Source: Myxococcales bacterium
GTDB taxonomy: Bacteria > Myxococcota_A > Polyangia > Fen-1088
Length of the DNA: 34,610 nt
Assembly (NCBI GenBank): GCA_003158735.1
Contig: PMLB01000134.1
Coordinates: forward strand, 420 to 35,029
Direction: 5' to 3'
Made by a program: the position numbers and the translations under genes. The notes beneath the pieces are model-generated. The model saw only the letters and a list, made by a program, of their open reading frames with translations, was not told the origin of the DNA and did not search any database. Shown here in pieces: positions 1-8,222 of the stretch (positions are counted from its first letter, which is position 1; each line of letters starts with the position of its first letter).

Positions 1-12
1 CGAAGGTTCGAA

Positions 13-58
13 GAAGCCCATCGCTTGTTGGCCCAAGGGTCAGCGGGCGGTGGGCTTC
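13..58. other. Inverted repeat downstream of the pilX-like gene
   Basis: GAAGCCCA at 13-20 is the exact reverse complement of TGGGCTTC at 51-58, with 30 nt between them. The inner part can fold further (GCCC AA GGGT around 31-40). It lies about 65 bp past the stop of the minus-strand pilX-like gene, so it could end or stabilise that transcript. There is no T-run, so a classical intrinsic terminator is not supported. The rest of positions 1-121 shows no gene that I can support. Confidence 0.3.
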
Positions 59-121
59 GCGTATTCTGGGAGGGCAGGTCGCCTTGGCGAGGTCGCCTAC
101 GCCATCACCCCCGCGCAAGGG

Positions 122-2236
122 CTACGGGCAGAGACTGGACGGAGGACGTGGGCACGAAGGGCTGAGCCAAGTGAGGACATCGTCCCAGTACGGCCCGGCA
201 TTGTAGTTGTTCCACACGTCGTCGTAGGTGATCCACTCGTCCCCCCACACATTTACGCGGGCGCCGTTGAGAATCCTGGCAGCGCCGACGGTGAAGCCAC
301 CGGCAGTGACATAGGAGGAGAAGGTACTAGATTCGCTCAGGCCAGGATAGAGGATGTTAAATCCGTCTTGATACCACAGCTTTCCAACACCGCTGGTAAG
401 CGGCTTGGCAATTGGACAAGTGGTCTTGAAATCACTGTTAGGGATCGTCGCCGAGCCCAGGATCTTATAGTTGACCGTGTCGTACTGGATTCCAAAAGGA
501 GCGAGCAGCGTGTTCACATTCACAGGCTCGGGTGGACCATTTCCGTCCCCGATAGTCGTCATAAAGCCCTTGTTTCCCAGTGAGTACCAGGCCTTGAAAT
601 TGGTTAGCTCGGTGGATGTAAACGGTCGCTGGCTACCAACATGATAGTAGACGTTCGCGGTCGTCTTCTTGGCATTGTAGTAGGCCGTCAAGTCGTCCTG
701 TGTGTGAAAAATATCCAAGATCAGGATGACGTCATATTGGTCAAGGAGTGCTGTCGTAAGATAGGTGTTGGTTATGTCAATGTTGGGGGCTATGCACTGT
801 GCAGAATGCTGGTTTATCCACTTCTGCATTTGGGTGGTGCCCGTGCTTACCAAAGTCCCATAGTTGCCTTTGCTGTACTTGGCGTTCCAAGGTCCGTAGA
901 TGCCCATTGTGGCGATGACAGGGCAGGTGGCGGGAACAATACATTCGGAGCTGCAGCAGATCTGTGAAGACCCGCAGGCAATGGCGCAAGGGCCGCAGGC
1001 CGAGTTCGAGTCAGTCGTGTTGGTGGTGACGCAGACACCGCTGCCGCTGTTGGTGCAGCAGGTCTGGGCGGAGTTGCAGGCAATGGCGCAGGGGCCGCAG
1101 GCCGCGTTCGAGTTGGTCGCGCTGGGGGTGCGGCAGGCGCCATTGCAGCAGACCTTTCCGGATGCGCAGCCGGTGCCGCAGCCGCCGCCCGTGCCGCCTC
1201 CTCCGCCTCCTCCGCCGGTGCCGCCGGTGCCGCCGGTGCCGGTGTTAATCGGGCTGGTGCCTCCACCAGCGCCGCCGGTGCCGGTGTCGGTGCCTGTGCC
1301 TGTGCCGGTACCGGTGCCAGTGCCGGTGCCGGTATCGCTTCCGGTGCCAGTACCAGTACCAGTACCAGTACCAGTGCCGGTGCCTGTCGGCGGCGTCAGG
1401 CTGCCGCTAACGGTAATGCCCTGTTGTACGGACGCATTGTCGTCGCAGCCCGCTGCGCCGGCTGGGCACACCGTGGCGACTCCTTGCTGTATCGGCGTCG
1501 AATTGGGATTGGGTGACAGGGTGACTTCCAGAACCACCTTGGTGCGATTGTCCGAGGCCACGCCTTCGGAACGAATTACCACGATGCCGTTGGAAAGAGG
1601 CAGCACTTGGGGGGTTTGCTGGGCGGGATGCTCGATGGTAAACAGGCCCTGTCGGCACTCGGCCAGGTCCTGACGAATGAACAGGGTGTATTTCCCCATG
1701 TACTGAGAGAGTATGGGATTGTTGTTGTCAGGCGTTGCCTCGTTGTGAGGAGTGGGGACGGCGCTGCTGGGGTAGCTGGGGTAGTTGCAATCTATGTACG
1801 CTGACGTGTCACTCCGACAACCGGTACCCGGATTGTCGCGCAGATAGGCCCCGCGCCTTGGCGAGCCGTCGGCATCCGTGCCCAGGCAACCCCCGACCGG
1901 GTCCCAAGGAATCTCATCGGAGATGCCCGTGGGCAGGGAAATCGGGGTGTCGTTTGGGCTGAAGCCGTTGAGCATATCGCCCAGCGGCGGGAAATAGCCC
2001 GGCGTCGGCGTCTGGTTGAGGACACTCTTGGCGACCTGAATGCCGGCTTCGGCGACATAGAGGGCCTGGTTGCGCATATTGATGTTCGAGTTCATCTGGA
2101 TGCTTCCACTGGTCAGGTACAGGCCGGTAAGGCCCATGCCCAGCAGCGCAATCATGGCCAGCAGCACCACCACCAGGACGGCGCCGCGTTCGGAACGACG
2201 AAGCGAAGGTTGAGTCGAAGAGTCGCCAGTTGTCAT
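122..2236 (-). CDS. pilX: PilX-like minor pilin with Gly-Thr repeat, Cys-rich repeats and large C-terminal domain
   Basis: About 704 aa. The N-terminus has a basic leader ending in RSERG, followed by the hydrophobic stretch AVLVVVLLAMIALLGMG. This fits a prepilin cut after Gly18, with Val rather than Glu at mature position 5, as in GspK-type subunits. Residues about 25-250 look like a PilX-type region. Residues about 283-347 are a Gly-Thr repeat and a poly-Gly stretch. Residues about 349-440 hold CC-containing Cys-rich repeats. Residues about 440-704 form a separate domain with a YDVILILD strand and a VWGDEWITYDD motif; I recall similar domains in myxobacterial surface proteins and infer a glutamine-amidotransferase-like fold. 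A GTG at 2239 immediately precedes the ATG at 2236; the ATG sits better behind GGAGAGG. It is the last gene of the minor pilin operon visible here, 11 bp after pilW. The protein is probably a pilus-tip or surface component. The N-terminal call is firm and the C-terminal function unknown. Confidence 0.8.
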   Translation of the reverse strand: MTTGDSSTQPSLRRSERGAVLVVVLLAMIALLGMGLTGLYLTSGSIQMNSNINMRNQALYVAEAGIQVAKSVLNQTPTPGYFPPLGDMLNGFSPNDTPISLPTGISDEIPWDPVGGCLGTDADGSPRRGAYLRDNPGTGCRSDTSAYIDCNYPSYPSSAVPTPHNEATPDNNNPILSQYMGKYTLFIRQDLAECRQGLFTIEHPAQQTPQVLPLSNGIVVIRSEGVASDNRTKVVLEVTLSPNPNSTPIQQGVATVCPAGAAGCDDNASVQQGITVSGSLTPPTGTGTGTGTGTGTGTGSDTGTGTGTGTGTGTGTDTGTGGAGGGTSPINTGTGGTGGTGGGGGGGGTGGGCGTGCASGKVCCNGACRTPSATNSNAACGPCAIACNSAQTCCTNSGSGVCVTTNTTDSNSACGPCAIACGSSQICCSSECIVPATCPVIATMGIYGPWNAKYSKGNYGTLVSTGTTQMQKWINQHSAQCIAPNIDITNTYLTTALLDQYDVILILDIFHTQDDLTAYYNAKKTTANVYYHVGSQRPFTSTELTNFKAWYSLGNKGFMTTIGDGNGPPEPVNVNTLLAPFGIQYDTVNYKILGSATIPNSDFKTTCPIAKPLTSGVGKLWYQDGFNILYPGLSESSTFSSYVTAGGFTVGAARILNGARVNVWGDEWITYDDVWNNYNAGPYWDDVLTWLSPSCPRPPSSLCP
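974..1112. repeat. Direct repeat encoding Cys-rich units in the pilX-like gene
   Basis: Positions 974-1010 and 1076-1112 are near-identical 37-bp copies, each beginning GCAGGCAATGGCGCA and differing at two bases by eye. They encode the repeated ACGPCAIAC unit of the Cys-rich region. The period of 102 bp (34 codons) keeps the reading frame, which suggests duplication of a protein module. Confidence 0.8.
1277..1386. repeat. Hexanucleotide tract coding for Gly-Thr repeats
   Basis: The plus strand is a run of degenerate hexamers (GTGCCG, GTACCA, GTGCCA, GTGCCT), read on the minus strand as alternating Gly and Thr codons. A shorter related tract lies at about 1212-1245. Because the unit is six bases, gain or loss of units would change linker length without a frameshift. 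Confidence 0.85.
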
Positions 2237-2247
2237 CACGCCTCTCC

Positions 2248-3612
2248 TCAGTTGTTGCGCGGATAAATGGTGGTGGTCAGAACCCGCCGGCGAAATTGGT
2301 CGCGGCCGGTGTAGAAGTTGTTGTCGGGCGTATGGACCGCATGGTTTTCGACCTTGGGCCGGCCGTTGTCGGTCAGGGTGGCGTCGATGCCGTTGTCTTC
2401 AGTCAATGAACGCGCAACCAGGGTCAGACGCACGGCGCTTGGTTGATTGCATTTGAGGGCGTTGTTGGTGGCGATCACATCGTTGGGGTCGTTGAGCATC
2501 CATTCGTCCGTCGCCGTGTTGGGTCCTTCGGTCAGGACGCCATCGGCATTGGGGTCACAGGCATAGGCCACCTGCAGATCCTCGATGCCCTCGGCCAGTA
2601 CCTGGGGACCAGTGGTAGGGGAGCCGTCAATACGCTCCATGGTGAGCACCGGAATATCGTGGGTCACCCCAGGCATGCCAAGGGTTGTCAGAGGCACCCC
2701 AGCCTGGGTTTTCGTCCTAATGGCAAAGCGCACCCACCAGAAGTCCCCGAAATTGCGGATGCCGCTGGTGGTTGAGGGAGTCGGTGTGTAGGTGTCAGGA
2801 ACCAGGCTGGCGACTGTGGCCGGGGGATTCCAAACCGAGCTTGTACATCCAGTGGTGGGTGGGGGCAAGCACGCACTCGTGCCGCCGGATGCGTGATTCA
2901 AGGTGGTGGTCACGGTCGTGATCTGGAACAAGGTACACCCGAGGTCGCTCACGATCCCTCCCATGGGGGGCGTGCCGATGAGCACGATGAACTCGCCCGG
3001 CTGGAACATGGTCGCGTTTCCCGTCAAGGGCGCGACGCCATAGCTCGTGGGCGTTACGGCTCCCAGGAGTGGTGAATCGAAGTTCGTGCCTGAAGAGCGA
3101 TTGCCGAAGGCAACGGTAATCACGTCGGTCCCGCCCACGATTCCGGCAGTCGAGGGTTGATTGGGGTCCACTTGGTCAACGATCCACAGCGGGGGAATCC
3201 GTTGCACCTGGCCGGTGGCAGCGTTGTACGCGCGCAGGCCGGCGTTGGGACGGCTGGCAAGGTCGTGAACCGTGACGACTCCGGCTGGATTGGGTGGAAC
3301 GACCGGCGGATCATCGCTGTTGTCCGGGTTCACGCCGAGCGAGCGATTGGGGGGAGGTGACGCCACGATTCCCCCCACTGGCCGCACGCAGCCGTACATT
3401 CCCGATCCCTCCGAGCGGACGAAGCGGCTGAGAACTTCCATGGCGGCCCACACGTTCTGCTGAACGTTGAGCATCTTGGTCTGGGTTTCGTACACGCGCT
3501 GCTGGCCGGTAAAGAACATGAAAGTGGAGGCGGCCACGATGGACGCGATGATCATGGTGATCATCAACTCGACCAGGGTCATGCCCTTCTCAGGCGCGCG
3601 TTGGCCTACCAC
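2248..3612 (-). CDS. pilW: PilW-like minor pilin
   Basis: 454 aa from a GTG at 3612. That start is chosen because GGAGG lies 5 bp upstream and it gives a short leader, MVGQRAPEKG, cut before MTLVELMITMIIAS with Glu at mature position 5. An open frame extends further upstream but would run through pilV and has no pilin logic. The hydrophobic N-terminal helix is followed by a long globular part of about 420 residues, rich in Pro, Thr and Asn, with several Cys. PilW-type subunits belong to the minor pilin complex that primes type IV pilus assembly at the inner membrane. The start overlaps the pilV stop by 7 bp, implying translational coupling. Confidence 0.85.
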   Translation of the reverse strand: MVGQRAPEKGMTLVELMITMIIASIVAASTFMFFTGQQRVYETQTKMLNVQQNVWAAMEVLSRFVRSEGSGMYGCVRPVGGIVASPPPNRSLGVNPDNSDDPPVVPPNPAGVVTVHDLASRPNAGLRAYNAATGQVQRIPPLWIVDQVDPNQPSTAGIVGGTDVITVAFGNRSSGTNFDSPLLGAVTPTSYGVAPLTGNATMFQPGEFIVLIGTPPMGGIVSDLGCTLFQITTVTTTLNHASGGTSACLPPPTTGCTSSVWNPPATVASLVPDTYTPTPSTTSGIRNFGDFWWVRFAIRTKTQAGVPLTTLGMPGVTHDIPVLTMERIDGSPTTGPQVLAEGIEDLQVAYACDPNADGVLTEGPNTATDEWMLNDPNDVIATNNALKCNQPSAVRLTLVARSLTEDNGIDATLTDNGRPKVENHAVHTPDNNFYTGRDQFRRRVLTTTIYPRNN

Positions 3613-4082
3613 GACTTCCTCCGTTCCAAGTCCAAGCGCACGGTCTTGGGGCTTCCGGTGTCCGTGGCGTAGGTCACGATGACCGAGATGACATAGGGCT
3701 GGGCAGCACCCAGGTTGAGCACCCGCCACCTTCGGGTCCAGCGAAAGGCCGCGCTGAGAGTAGAGGCAGCGACCCCCTCGGCGTTCAGATAGGTCGGTGC
3801 GCTCCAATTGCTGTTGCCGATCGGGTTGGCGATGGCGACGGGCGCTTGGAACTGGTCCACGTTGGGCATGGGCGGCGCATTGGTGGGCGCCCCGGTGGTC
3901 AGCACGGTGCTGAACTCTTCCAGTCTCTGGCTGGCCAGGCGCAAAGCGACGGCCGAGTCGTTGGCCATCTTCGAGGCGCCGATCACTGCCTGCTGTACCG
4001 CCAGGGTTCCCAACAGTCCGACGGCCCCCAGCAGCAGGGCCACCAAGACCTCGACCAGCGTGAATCCCGAATTGCGCTTCAT
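3606..4082 (-). CDS. pilV: PilV-like minor pilin
   Basis: 158 aa. The leader MKRNSG is followed by FTLVEVLVALLLGAVGLLG, a type III (prepilin) signal with Gly before the cut and Glu at mature position 5. Length and the LVEVLVAL start fit PilV/GspI-type minor pilins. The remainder is a small globular domain of about 120 aa ending in RRKSW. The ATG overlaps the upstream stop in an ATGA, so it is coupled to the fimT-like gene. The expected role is in the priming or tip complex with the PilW- and PilX-like proteins. Confidence 0.88.
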   Translation of the reverse strand: MKRNSGFTLVEVLVALLLGAVGLLGTLAVQQAVIGASKMANDSAVALRLASQRLEEFSTVLTTGAPTNAPPMPNVDQFQAPVAIANPIGNSNWSAPTYLNAEGVAASTLSAAFRWTRRWRVLNLGAAQPYVISVIVTYATDTGSPKTVRLDLERRKSW

Positions 4083-4630
4083 TGTGAGAAGGTGAAGTTC
4101 AGCGTGGAAACAAATGACGTGAGGCCCGTCAGAGAAATCACGAAGCCGCCGTCAGGGTGAGTGGGGGGCAGGTTCTGATTGCGAATATAGAGCTTCCAAG
4201 AAGTCAGGCTTGCCGCGGCAGCGGTGGTGCCTGCATTTCCCATCGCATTGAAGAAGATTCGCGTGCATTGCCCGGGCCTATCGGTGCCAAGCACGGCAGT
4301 TGATGGCACTGACCCATTTGTGGGCGCGTCCAAGATCGCCACGCCCGGAGGTGCAAACAGGCTGCGCACGATGTTCGATTGGTCCGTGCGATAGAGGTCC
4401 ATGCCATCTGCACAGACCAGCGCGATGTGGCTCACGCGCAAGCTCATGGCATCGAAGTGGGCCCGCTGCAGGCCCTGGGCGATGAAGTTGGCGAAGTCGC
4501 GTCCCCTGCGCGCCGTGCTGTCTCGGGTCAAGGACGGCGTGGCAACGGCAGCGAGCAGCCCGATGATGACGAGCACCACCATCAGCTCGGTAATAGTGAA
4601 TCCAGTCTGCCGACTGCGGCTTGGCGACAT
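4079..4630 (-). CDS. fimT: FimT/GspH-like minor pilin, first gene of the operon
   Basis: 183 aa from the ATG at 4630. An in-frame start at 4690 would add 20 residues, but MSPSRSRQTG is a normal-length prepilin leader, cut before FTITELMVVLVIIGLLAAVA with Glu at mature position 5. The following residues (STARRGRDFANFIAQGLQRA) and the beta-rich C-terminal half match the GspH/FimT family (often named FimU in pilus systems). It is the most upstream gene of the four-gene set, and its stop overlaps the pilV start (ATGA). The 233 bp upstream should hold the promoter, though I see no convincing box. Confidence 0.87.
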   Translation of the reverse strand: MSPSRSRQTGFTITELMVVLVIIGLLAAVATPSLTRDSTARRGRDFANFIAQGLQRAHFDAMSLRVSHIALVCADGMDLYRTDQSNIVRSLFAPPGVAILDAPTNGSVPSTAVLGTDRPGQCTRIFFNAMGNAGTTAAAASLTSWKLYIRNQNLPPTHPDGGFVISLTGLTSFVSTLNFTFSQ

Positions 4631-4863
4631 GACTTCCCAATCTTGTGCCTGCAAAGGCGCGGCCATCAAGAATCCTCGGAAGAATCCCACCCGATCATAA
4701 GATAGATGGGGCGTTCGCTAGGAAAACATTTCATGGGGCGCACGTTTGTTCGTGCTCCGAGGTGCGCATCTGCATACATGGTGGCGGCCGTGACCACAGC
4801 CCGCACGGCTAGTCGCGTGGGGAGCCCGCCGGCCTCGCTGGCGGCGCACCATCGCGGGAGGGT
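4631..4863. other. Intergenic region upstream of the minor pilin operon
   Basis: No supported gene. It should contain the minus-strand promoter for the pilin operon. The small hairpin GCACG-TTTGTT-CGTGC at 4740-4755 is the only local structure I see. I found no -24/-12 box and no good -35/-10 pair. Confidence 0.5.
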
Positions 4864-4888
4864 ATGGGAACCATTTCAGGGTTCCCAT
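4864..4888 (-). terminator. Stem-loop just after the stop of the 4890-6719 gene
   Basis: ATGGGAACC (4864-4872) pairs perfectly with GGTTCCCAT (4880-4888) around a 7-nt loop. It begins 1 bp after the stop codon of the minus-strand gene. No T-run follows on the minus strand, so it may be a weak or factor-assisted terminator, or a 3' stabilising hairpin. Confidence 0.5.
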
Positions 4889-4889
4889 G

Positions 4890-6719
4890 TCAGCGCGATG
4901 GGCGGCGCGCCTCGTGGAACCACGTCCGATACTCCTGCATGCGGCTGCGCTGCTCGGCGGGCGCGTGGCGTTTGCAGGTGGCGTAGTCGGCCGTTGTCGG
5001 CTCGGCTCCCCAGCGCACCTCGGCGCAGTCGTTGGGGTTGTAAGCCATTTCCAGGGCGCTCCGGCGCGCGTACACATCGGCCACGGTCAACGGGAACGGC
5101 GTCCCGTCGCTGCGCCGGTACTCCACCTTGCGCTCGTGGATGCGGCGCTGATGCAACTTATCCAGTTCGGCGCGAAGCTCATCGGGCTTGCGCCCGCCCA
5201 GCACGAATAGATCGGGGTGCGCTGACACGCGGGCGGGTAGGCGCGCCAGCACGTTGAGCGCGATGAGCAGGCGCATGTCGCGCGACGGGGTTGCGTAGTC
5301 TTCCCAAGGACCCACGGTCTCAAAGATCTTGGCACCCACGGGCATGGGCACCACCGGGTTGCCCTTTTCGCGCATGAAGCGCTCGCCATTGTCCACCGAG
5401 CCCAAGCGCGTTTCCAGCTGTTCCACCAGCGCGTTCAGGGTCTCTTCGTAGCTGGCCTGCGCGTCCAGCCCCTTGGGATTGATGAGCTTGGCCATGCGCG
5501 CGTAGAAGTCGTCGGAAGACATGCTGGACTGTTCGGGCGAAAAGGGCGCGAAGCGACGGTCATTGGCCAGCGCGTGGTTGGCGAGTGCCACCGTGGAGCC
5601 ATTCTCGGCGGACTTCTCCACAGGGCGAAAGGCCTTGAAGCCAGGGCCCGCGCTCTTCACGTCGCTGGCGAAAAGAAACGTGCCTTCCCAGAAGCGCTTG
5701 CGGCCCACGGAATTGTCGGGCTGGCCGTCCACGGCGAAGAGGCGCCCGCCTTTGCTCCCGTCCTGCTCCACCCACTTGGCGATCATCATCACGTGTCCAT
5801 AAGGGTCGGCGTAGATCACGCCGGGGCGCAGGACATCGCGCGCCAGCTTGATCGGGTAGAAATCGGTCTGGTCGTCGTCGAGTGCGGTGCGCGCGCTGCC
5901 CGAGTGGACCTTGTTGGCGAGCAGGCGCAAGAACTTGCGAAAGCGGTCGAGAGGATCGTTGCCGGCCACCGGCTCGTCTTGAGTGACCAAGGCAGCGCAG
6001 GTGGGTGGATGGTCGCTGCTGCCGCGGTTGCAATCGCGCAGGCCGAAGGGCAAGCCCATTTTCCAGGCAAAAGTGGCGCGCAAGTAGTACGGCAGATCCG
6101 CACAGTCGGGCACCGCCGGGAGCGCAGCGCGGTTCTTGGGATCATCCTCGCGCAGACCGAGGTGTCCCCAGAGGAAGTTGCGCGTCGGATCCCGGACCAC
6201 GGGTGCCAGCGACGGAAAGCCCAGCGCCGCATCGGCCGGCGCATCGAACAGGCGCTCGATCCAAGCCGAGTAGAGGTTCTCCACACTGCGGTTCCAGGCG
6301 CGCGTGACCGGCCAAGCACCAGGAGCTTGGGACCGGGCGCGTGCCGCCAGCGCACGGCCGCGCGGGGCGATCGAGATGCGGTGGCAGGAGACGACCGCGT
6401 TGCCGGAAACCAACGCGACGCGAATCTCGCCCGCCGTTGGCGCAGGCAGCTCGGCGGAGAAGCTGAACGGCGGGCCGCCCCGGCGCACGGTCTGCAGCTT
6501 CTGACCCGCCCGCCCTGCTGTGCCGACGGTGATGGTCCCTTCGTGGGTCTGTTCGCTAACCACCATGAGGCGCAAGGGCGATCCAGCCGATGGATTCTCG
6601 GGCGACCACCAGATGCGGGCCTCGGGCGATTCGCGACAAGCCTCAAATGCCCGGGCTGGAGATCGCGCGAGCAGAACCAGGAGCATGCTCGCCAAGGCGA
6701 GGGTCGTTGTCCTGTGCAT
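4890..6719 (-). CDS. Secreted protein with Cys/His pair, possible cysteine peptidase or amidase
   Basis: 609 aa from the ATG at 6719, chosen because it gives a clean signal peptide (MHRTTTLALASMLLVLLA, cut near ARA-FEA); the frame is open 18 codons further. Residues about 20-120 look like an Ig-like beta domain (WWSPENPSAGSPLRL). Residues about 140-400 hold PDCADLPYYLR with Cys206, and DPYGHVMMIAKW with His309 followed by LFAVDGQPDN. Cys, then a GHV strand about 100 residues later, resembles NlpC/P60- or transglutaminase-like enzymes. This is inferred, not a firm family match. The C-terminal 200 residues are helical and charged. The start lies 7 bp after the rhomboid stop, so the two are probably co-transcribed. 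The likely location is the periplasm. Confidence 0.7.
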   Translation of the reverse strand: MHRTTTLALASMLLVLLARSPARAFEACRESPEARIWWSPENPSAGSPLRLMVVSEQTHEGTITVGTAGRAGQKLQTVRRGGPPFSFSAELPAPTAGEIRVALVSGNAVVSCHRISIAPRGRALAARARSQAPGAWPVTRAWNRSVENLYSAWIERLFDAPADAALGFPSLAPVVRDPTRNFLWGHLGLREDDPKNRAALPAVPDCADLPYYLRATFAWKMGLPFGLRDCNRGSSDHPPTCAALVTQDEPVAGNDPLDRFRKFLRLLANKVHSGSARTALDDDQTDFYPIKLARDVLRPGVIYADPYGHVMMIAKWVEQDGSKGGRLFAVDGQPDNSVGRKRFWEGTFLFASDVKSAGPGFKAFRPVEKSAENGSTVALANHALANDRRFAPFSPEQSSMSSDDFYARMAKLINPKGLDAQASYEETLNALVEQLETRLGSVDNGERFMREKGNPVVPMPVGAKIFETVGPWEDYATPSRDMRLLIALNVLARLPARVSAHPDLFVLGGRKPDELRAELDKLHQRRIHERKVEYRRSDGTPFPLTVADVYARRSALEMAYNPNDCAEVRWGAEPTTADYATCKRHAPAEQRSRMQEYRTWFHEARRPSR

Positions 6720-6726
6720 GCTTGGC

Positions 6727-7500
6727 CTACCAGTGATCGGGATGGGCGCTCCGTCGCACCAAGGTGCGCGCACGGACCAGCGCCGGGTTCTCGAACAGCT
6801 TGACCAGGACGAACCCGGCGAAGAAGCCGCCGATATGGGCCCAAACCGCGACGCCGGCCGAAACGTCAGGTCGCATCGATGAAAGCTGGGGCAGGCCGCT
6901 CAACAGCTGCAACCCGATCCACCACAGCAGCACCAGGTACGCGGGCAGCGAAAGCACCTGAACGAAGATCACCCAGATGAACAGCACGTTTACGCGAACG
7001 CGCGGATACAGCATCAGATACGCGCCCAGCACGCCCGAAATGGCGCCCGAGGCGCCCACCATGGGGACCGGCGACGCGGGATCGATGGCAACCTGCGCGG
7101 CCGCCGCCGCCAGGCCGCACACGAAGTAGAAGGCCAGAAAGCGCGATCGTCCCATGCTGTCTTCCACGTTCTTGCCAAATACCCAGAGAAACAGGCCATT
7201 CCCCAGGATGTGCATCCAGCCACCGTGCAGGAACATGGACAAGACCGGCGTCAGGTAGTTGATCGGCTCGCGATCCACCAGGCAGAGAAGCCCGCGGCCG
7301 AGCGGCACGGCCTCGCCGATGGGAGCGCGACCGGTGAGCTCGCCTGGCACCAGGCCCAGGTTGCACACGCTGGCCGCCAGCACAGTCGGGCTGAGGCCCG
7401 CCCCTTGGACAAGGACCCATACCAGGCCCATCACCACCAACAGGCCGATGGTCACCAGCGGAAAGCGCAGGGTCCGGTTGTCGTCGCTGATGGGGATCAT
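6727..7500 (-). CDS. Rhomboid family intramembrane serine protease
   Basis: 257 aa, about six membrane segments. The rhomboid signatures are HGGWMHILGN (92-101) in the second helix region, GASG with catalytic Ser151, and AHIGGFFAG with catalytic His222. Between helices 1 and 2 there is a loop with two Cys (46, 73). Rhomboids cut membrane proteins within or next to their transmembrane helices; the substrate here is unknown. It lies downstream of the PEGA-like gene, separated by the palindromic repeat at 7596-7718, and 7 bp upstream of the secreted protein gene. Confidence 0.92.
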   Translation of the reverse strand: MIPISDDNRTLRFPLVTIGLLVVMGLVWVLVQGAGLSPTVLAASVCNLGLVPGELTGRAPIGEAVPLGRGLLCLVDREPINYLTPVLSMFLHGGWMHILGNGLFLWVFGKNVEDSMGRSRFLAFYFVCGLAAAAAQVAIDPASPVPMVGASGAISGVLGAYLMLYPRVRVNVLFIWVIFVQVLSLPAYLVLLWWIGLQLLSGLPQLSSMRPDVSAGVAVWAHIGGFFAGFVLVKLFENPALVRARTLVRRSAHPDHW

Positions 7501-7595
7501 GGGGAGTGGATTCGTGCCATTCGATACAAGCCTCGGTCAGGTTAGCACGCGGACATGCGCCCCATGAACAAAGTCCGGCACGGACGAGTTAGCTG

Positions 7596-7718
7596 TTTCA
7601 CCACAGAGAGCACAGAGAACACAGAGGTCGGAAAGGGAAAAGGGGTTCGGACCGGACGGAACCCAACCCTTCTCTTTCCGATCCGGCTCTGTGGCCTCTG
7701 TGATCTCTGTGGTGAAAA
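7596..7718. repeat. CACAGAG-type palindromic element, copy 1
   Basis: The left arm begins TTTCACCACAGAGAGCACAG and the right arm ends with the near reverse complement (CTGTGGTGAAA). The outer 30 bp match at about 27 positions. The inner part (TCGGAAAG.. and ..CTTTCCGA, then GGTT.. and ..AACC) is also largely self-complementary, so the whole 123 bp can fold into one long hairpin. Within each arm, CACAGAG-like units recur. A second copy is at 27411-27517. It sits between two co-oriented minus-strand genes (7500 and 7731) and may act as a terminator or processing site. No coding sequence is supported within it. Confidence 0.92.
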
Positions 7719-7730
7719 ACTTGCTCTTCC

Positions 7731-8222
7731 CTACCTCTGCGGAACGGACGCAGGAGCAGGAGGGGGCATGGGCGCTGGGGGTGGCGCGCCGCCGTCAGGA
7801 TTGGCGGCTGCCGGGGGCGGCACCTCGGCTCGGAATCCGAAGAGGGTGTTCTTCTCTTCTACCGGGGTCAGTTTGATGGCGACGCGACTGTCGGAGAAGG
7901 TGTAGGCGCGCGTGTGAACCGGCAGGAAGCCGGTGGCGCGAATCACCAGATCCAGGGGCCCACTGTCGCGCGGTCGCACCACCACCAGCGGCCGGGGCAC
8001 GGGAATCATACCCAGGGTTTTGTTCCCCCACTTGACCACCGCCTTGCGCGGCGGAACGGTTTGCAGGGTGATGTGAACCTTGTCTTCGGTTTTCTGCGAA
8101 GAGTTTTCCTCGACGGTTGCGCTCTTGCTGACATCTTCCGCACCCAGCCCCACGGCCGCAGTCGATCCCAGCAGCGCCAGCAGCGCGACGCCAGCCAGCG
8201 GTCCTCGCGTGCGCGACGTCAT
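7731..8222 (-). CDS. Exported PEGA-like domain protein
   Basis: 163 aa. The N-terminal signal peptide (GPLAGVALLALLGSTAAVGLGA) is followed by one PEGA-like beta domain at about residues 50-120. Its pattern VPPRKAVVKWGNKTLGMIP followed by LVIRATGFLPVHTR fits the family. The last 30 residues are a Pro/Ala tail. PEGA domains are small surface or periplasmic modules often found with protein kinases or peptidoglycan proteins. The start overlaps the stop of the L,D-transpeptidase gene in an ATGA, so the two are translationally coupled and probably act together in the envelope. No catalytic residues are seen. Confidence 0.75.
   Translation of the reverse strand: MTSRTRGPLAGVALLALLGSTAAVGLGAEDVSKSATVEENSSQKTEDKVHITLQTVPPRKAVVKWGNKTLGMIPVPRPLVVVRPRDSGPLDLVIRATGFLPVHTRAYTFSDSRVAIKLTPVEEKNTLFGFRAEVPPPAAANPDGGAPPPAPMPPPAPASVPQR

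Noticed and set aside
900-1673. Plus-strand ORF rich in Pro-Val repeats
   Set aside because: It is the complement of the Gly-Thr repeat of the pilX-like gene; no ribosome site and no protein-like sequence outside the repeat.
5574-6803. 409-aa plus-strand ORF
   Set aside because: It is antisense to the signal-peptide-bearing secreted protein gene and has shadow-type Arg/Gly/Ala composition.
7540-7550. GGTTAGCAC near copy 1, also present in the outer arm of copy 2
   Set aside because: Only nine bases are shared and the orientation and distance do not match, so chance is likely.
7596-7718. CACAGAG repeats as a CRISPR array
   Set aside because: The units are inverted around one centre, with no equal-length spacers and no cas genes.
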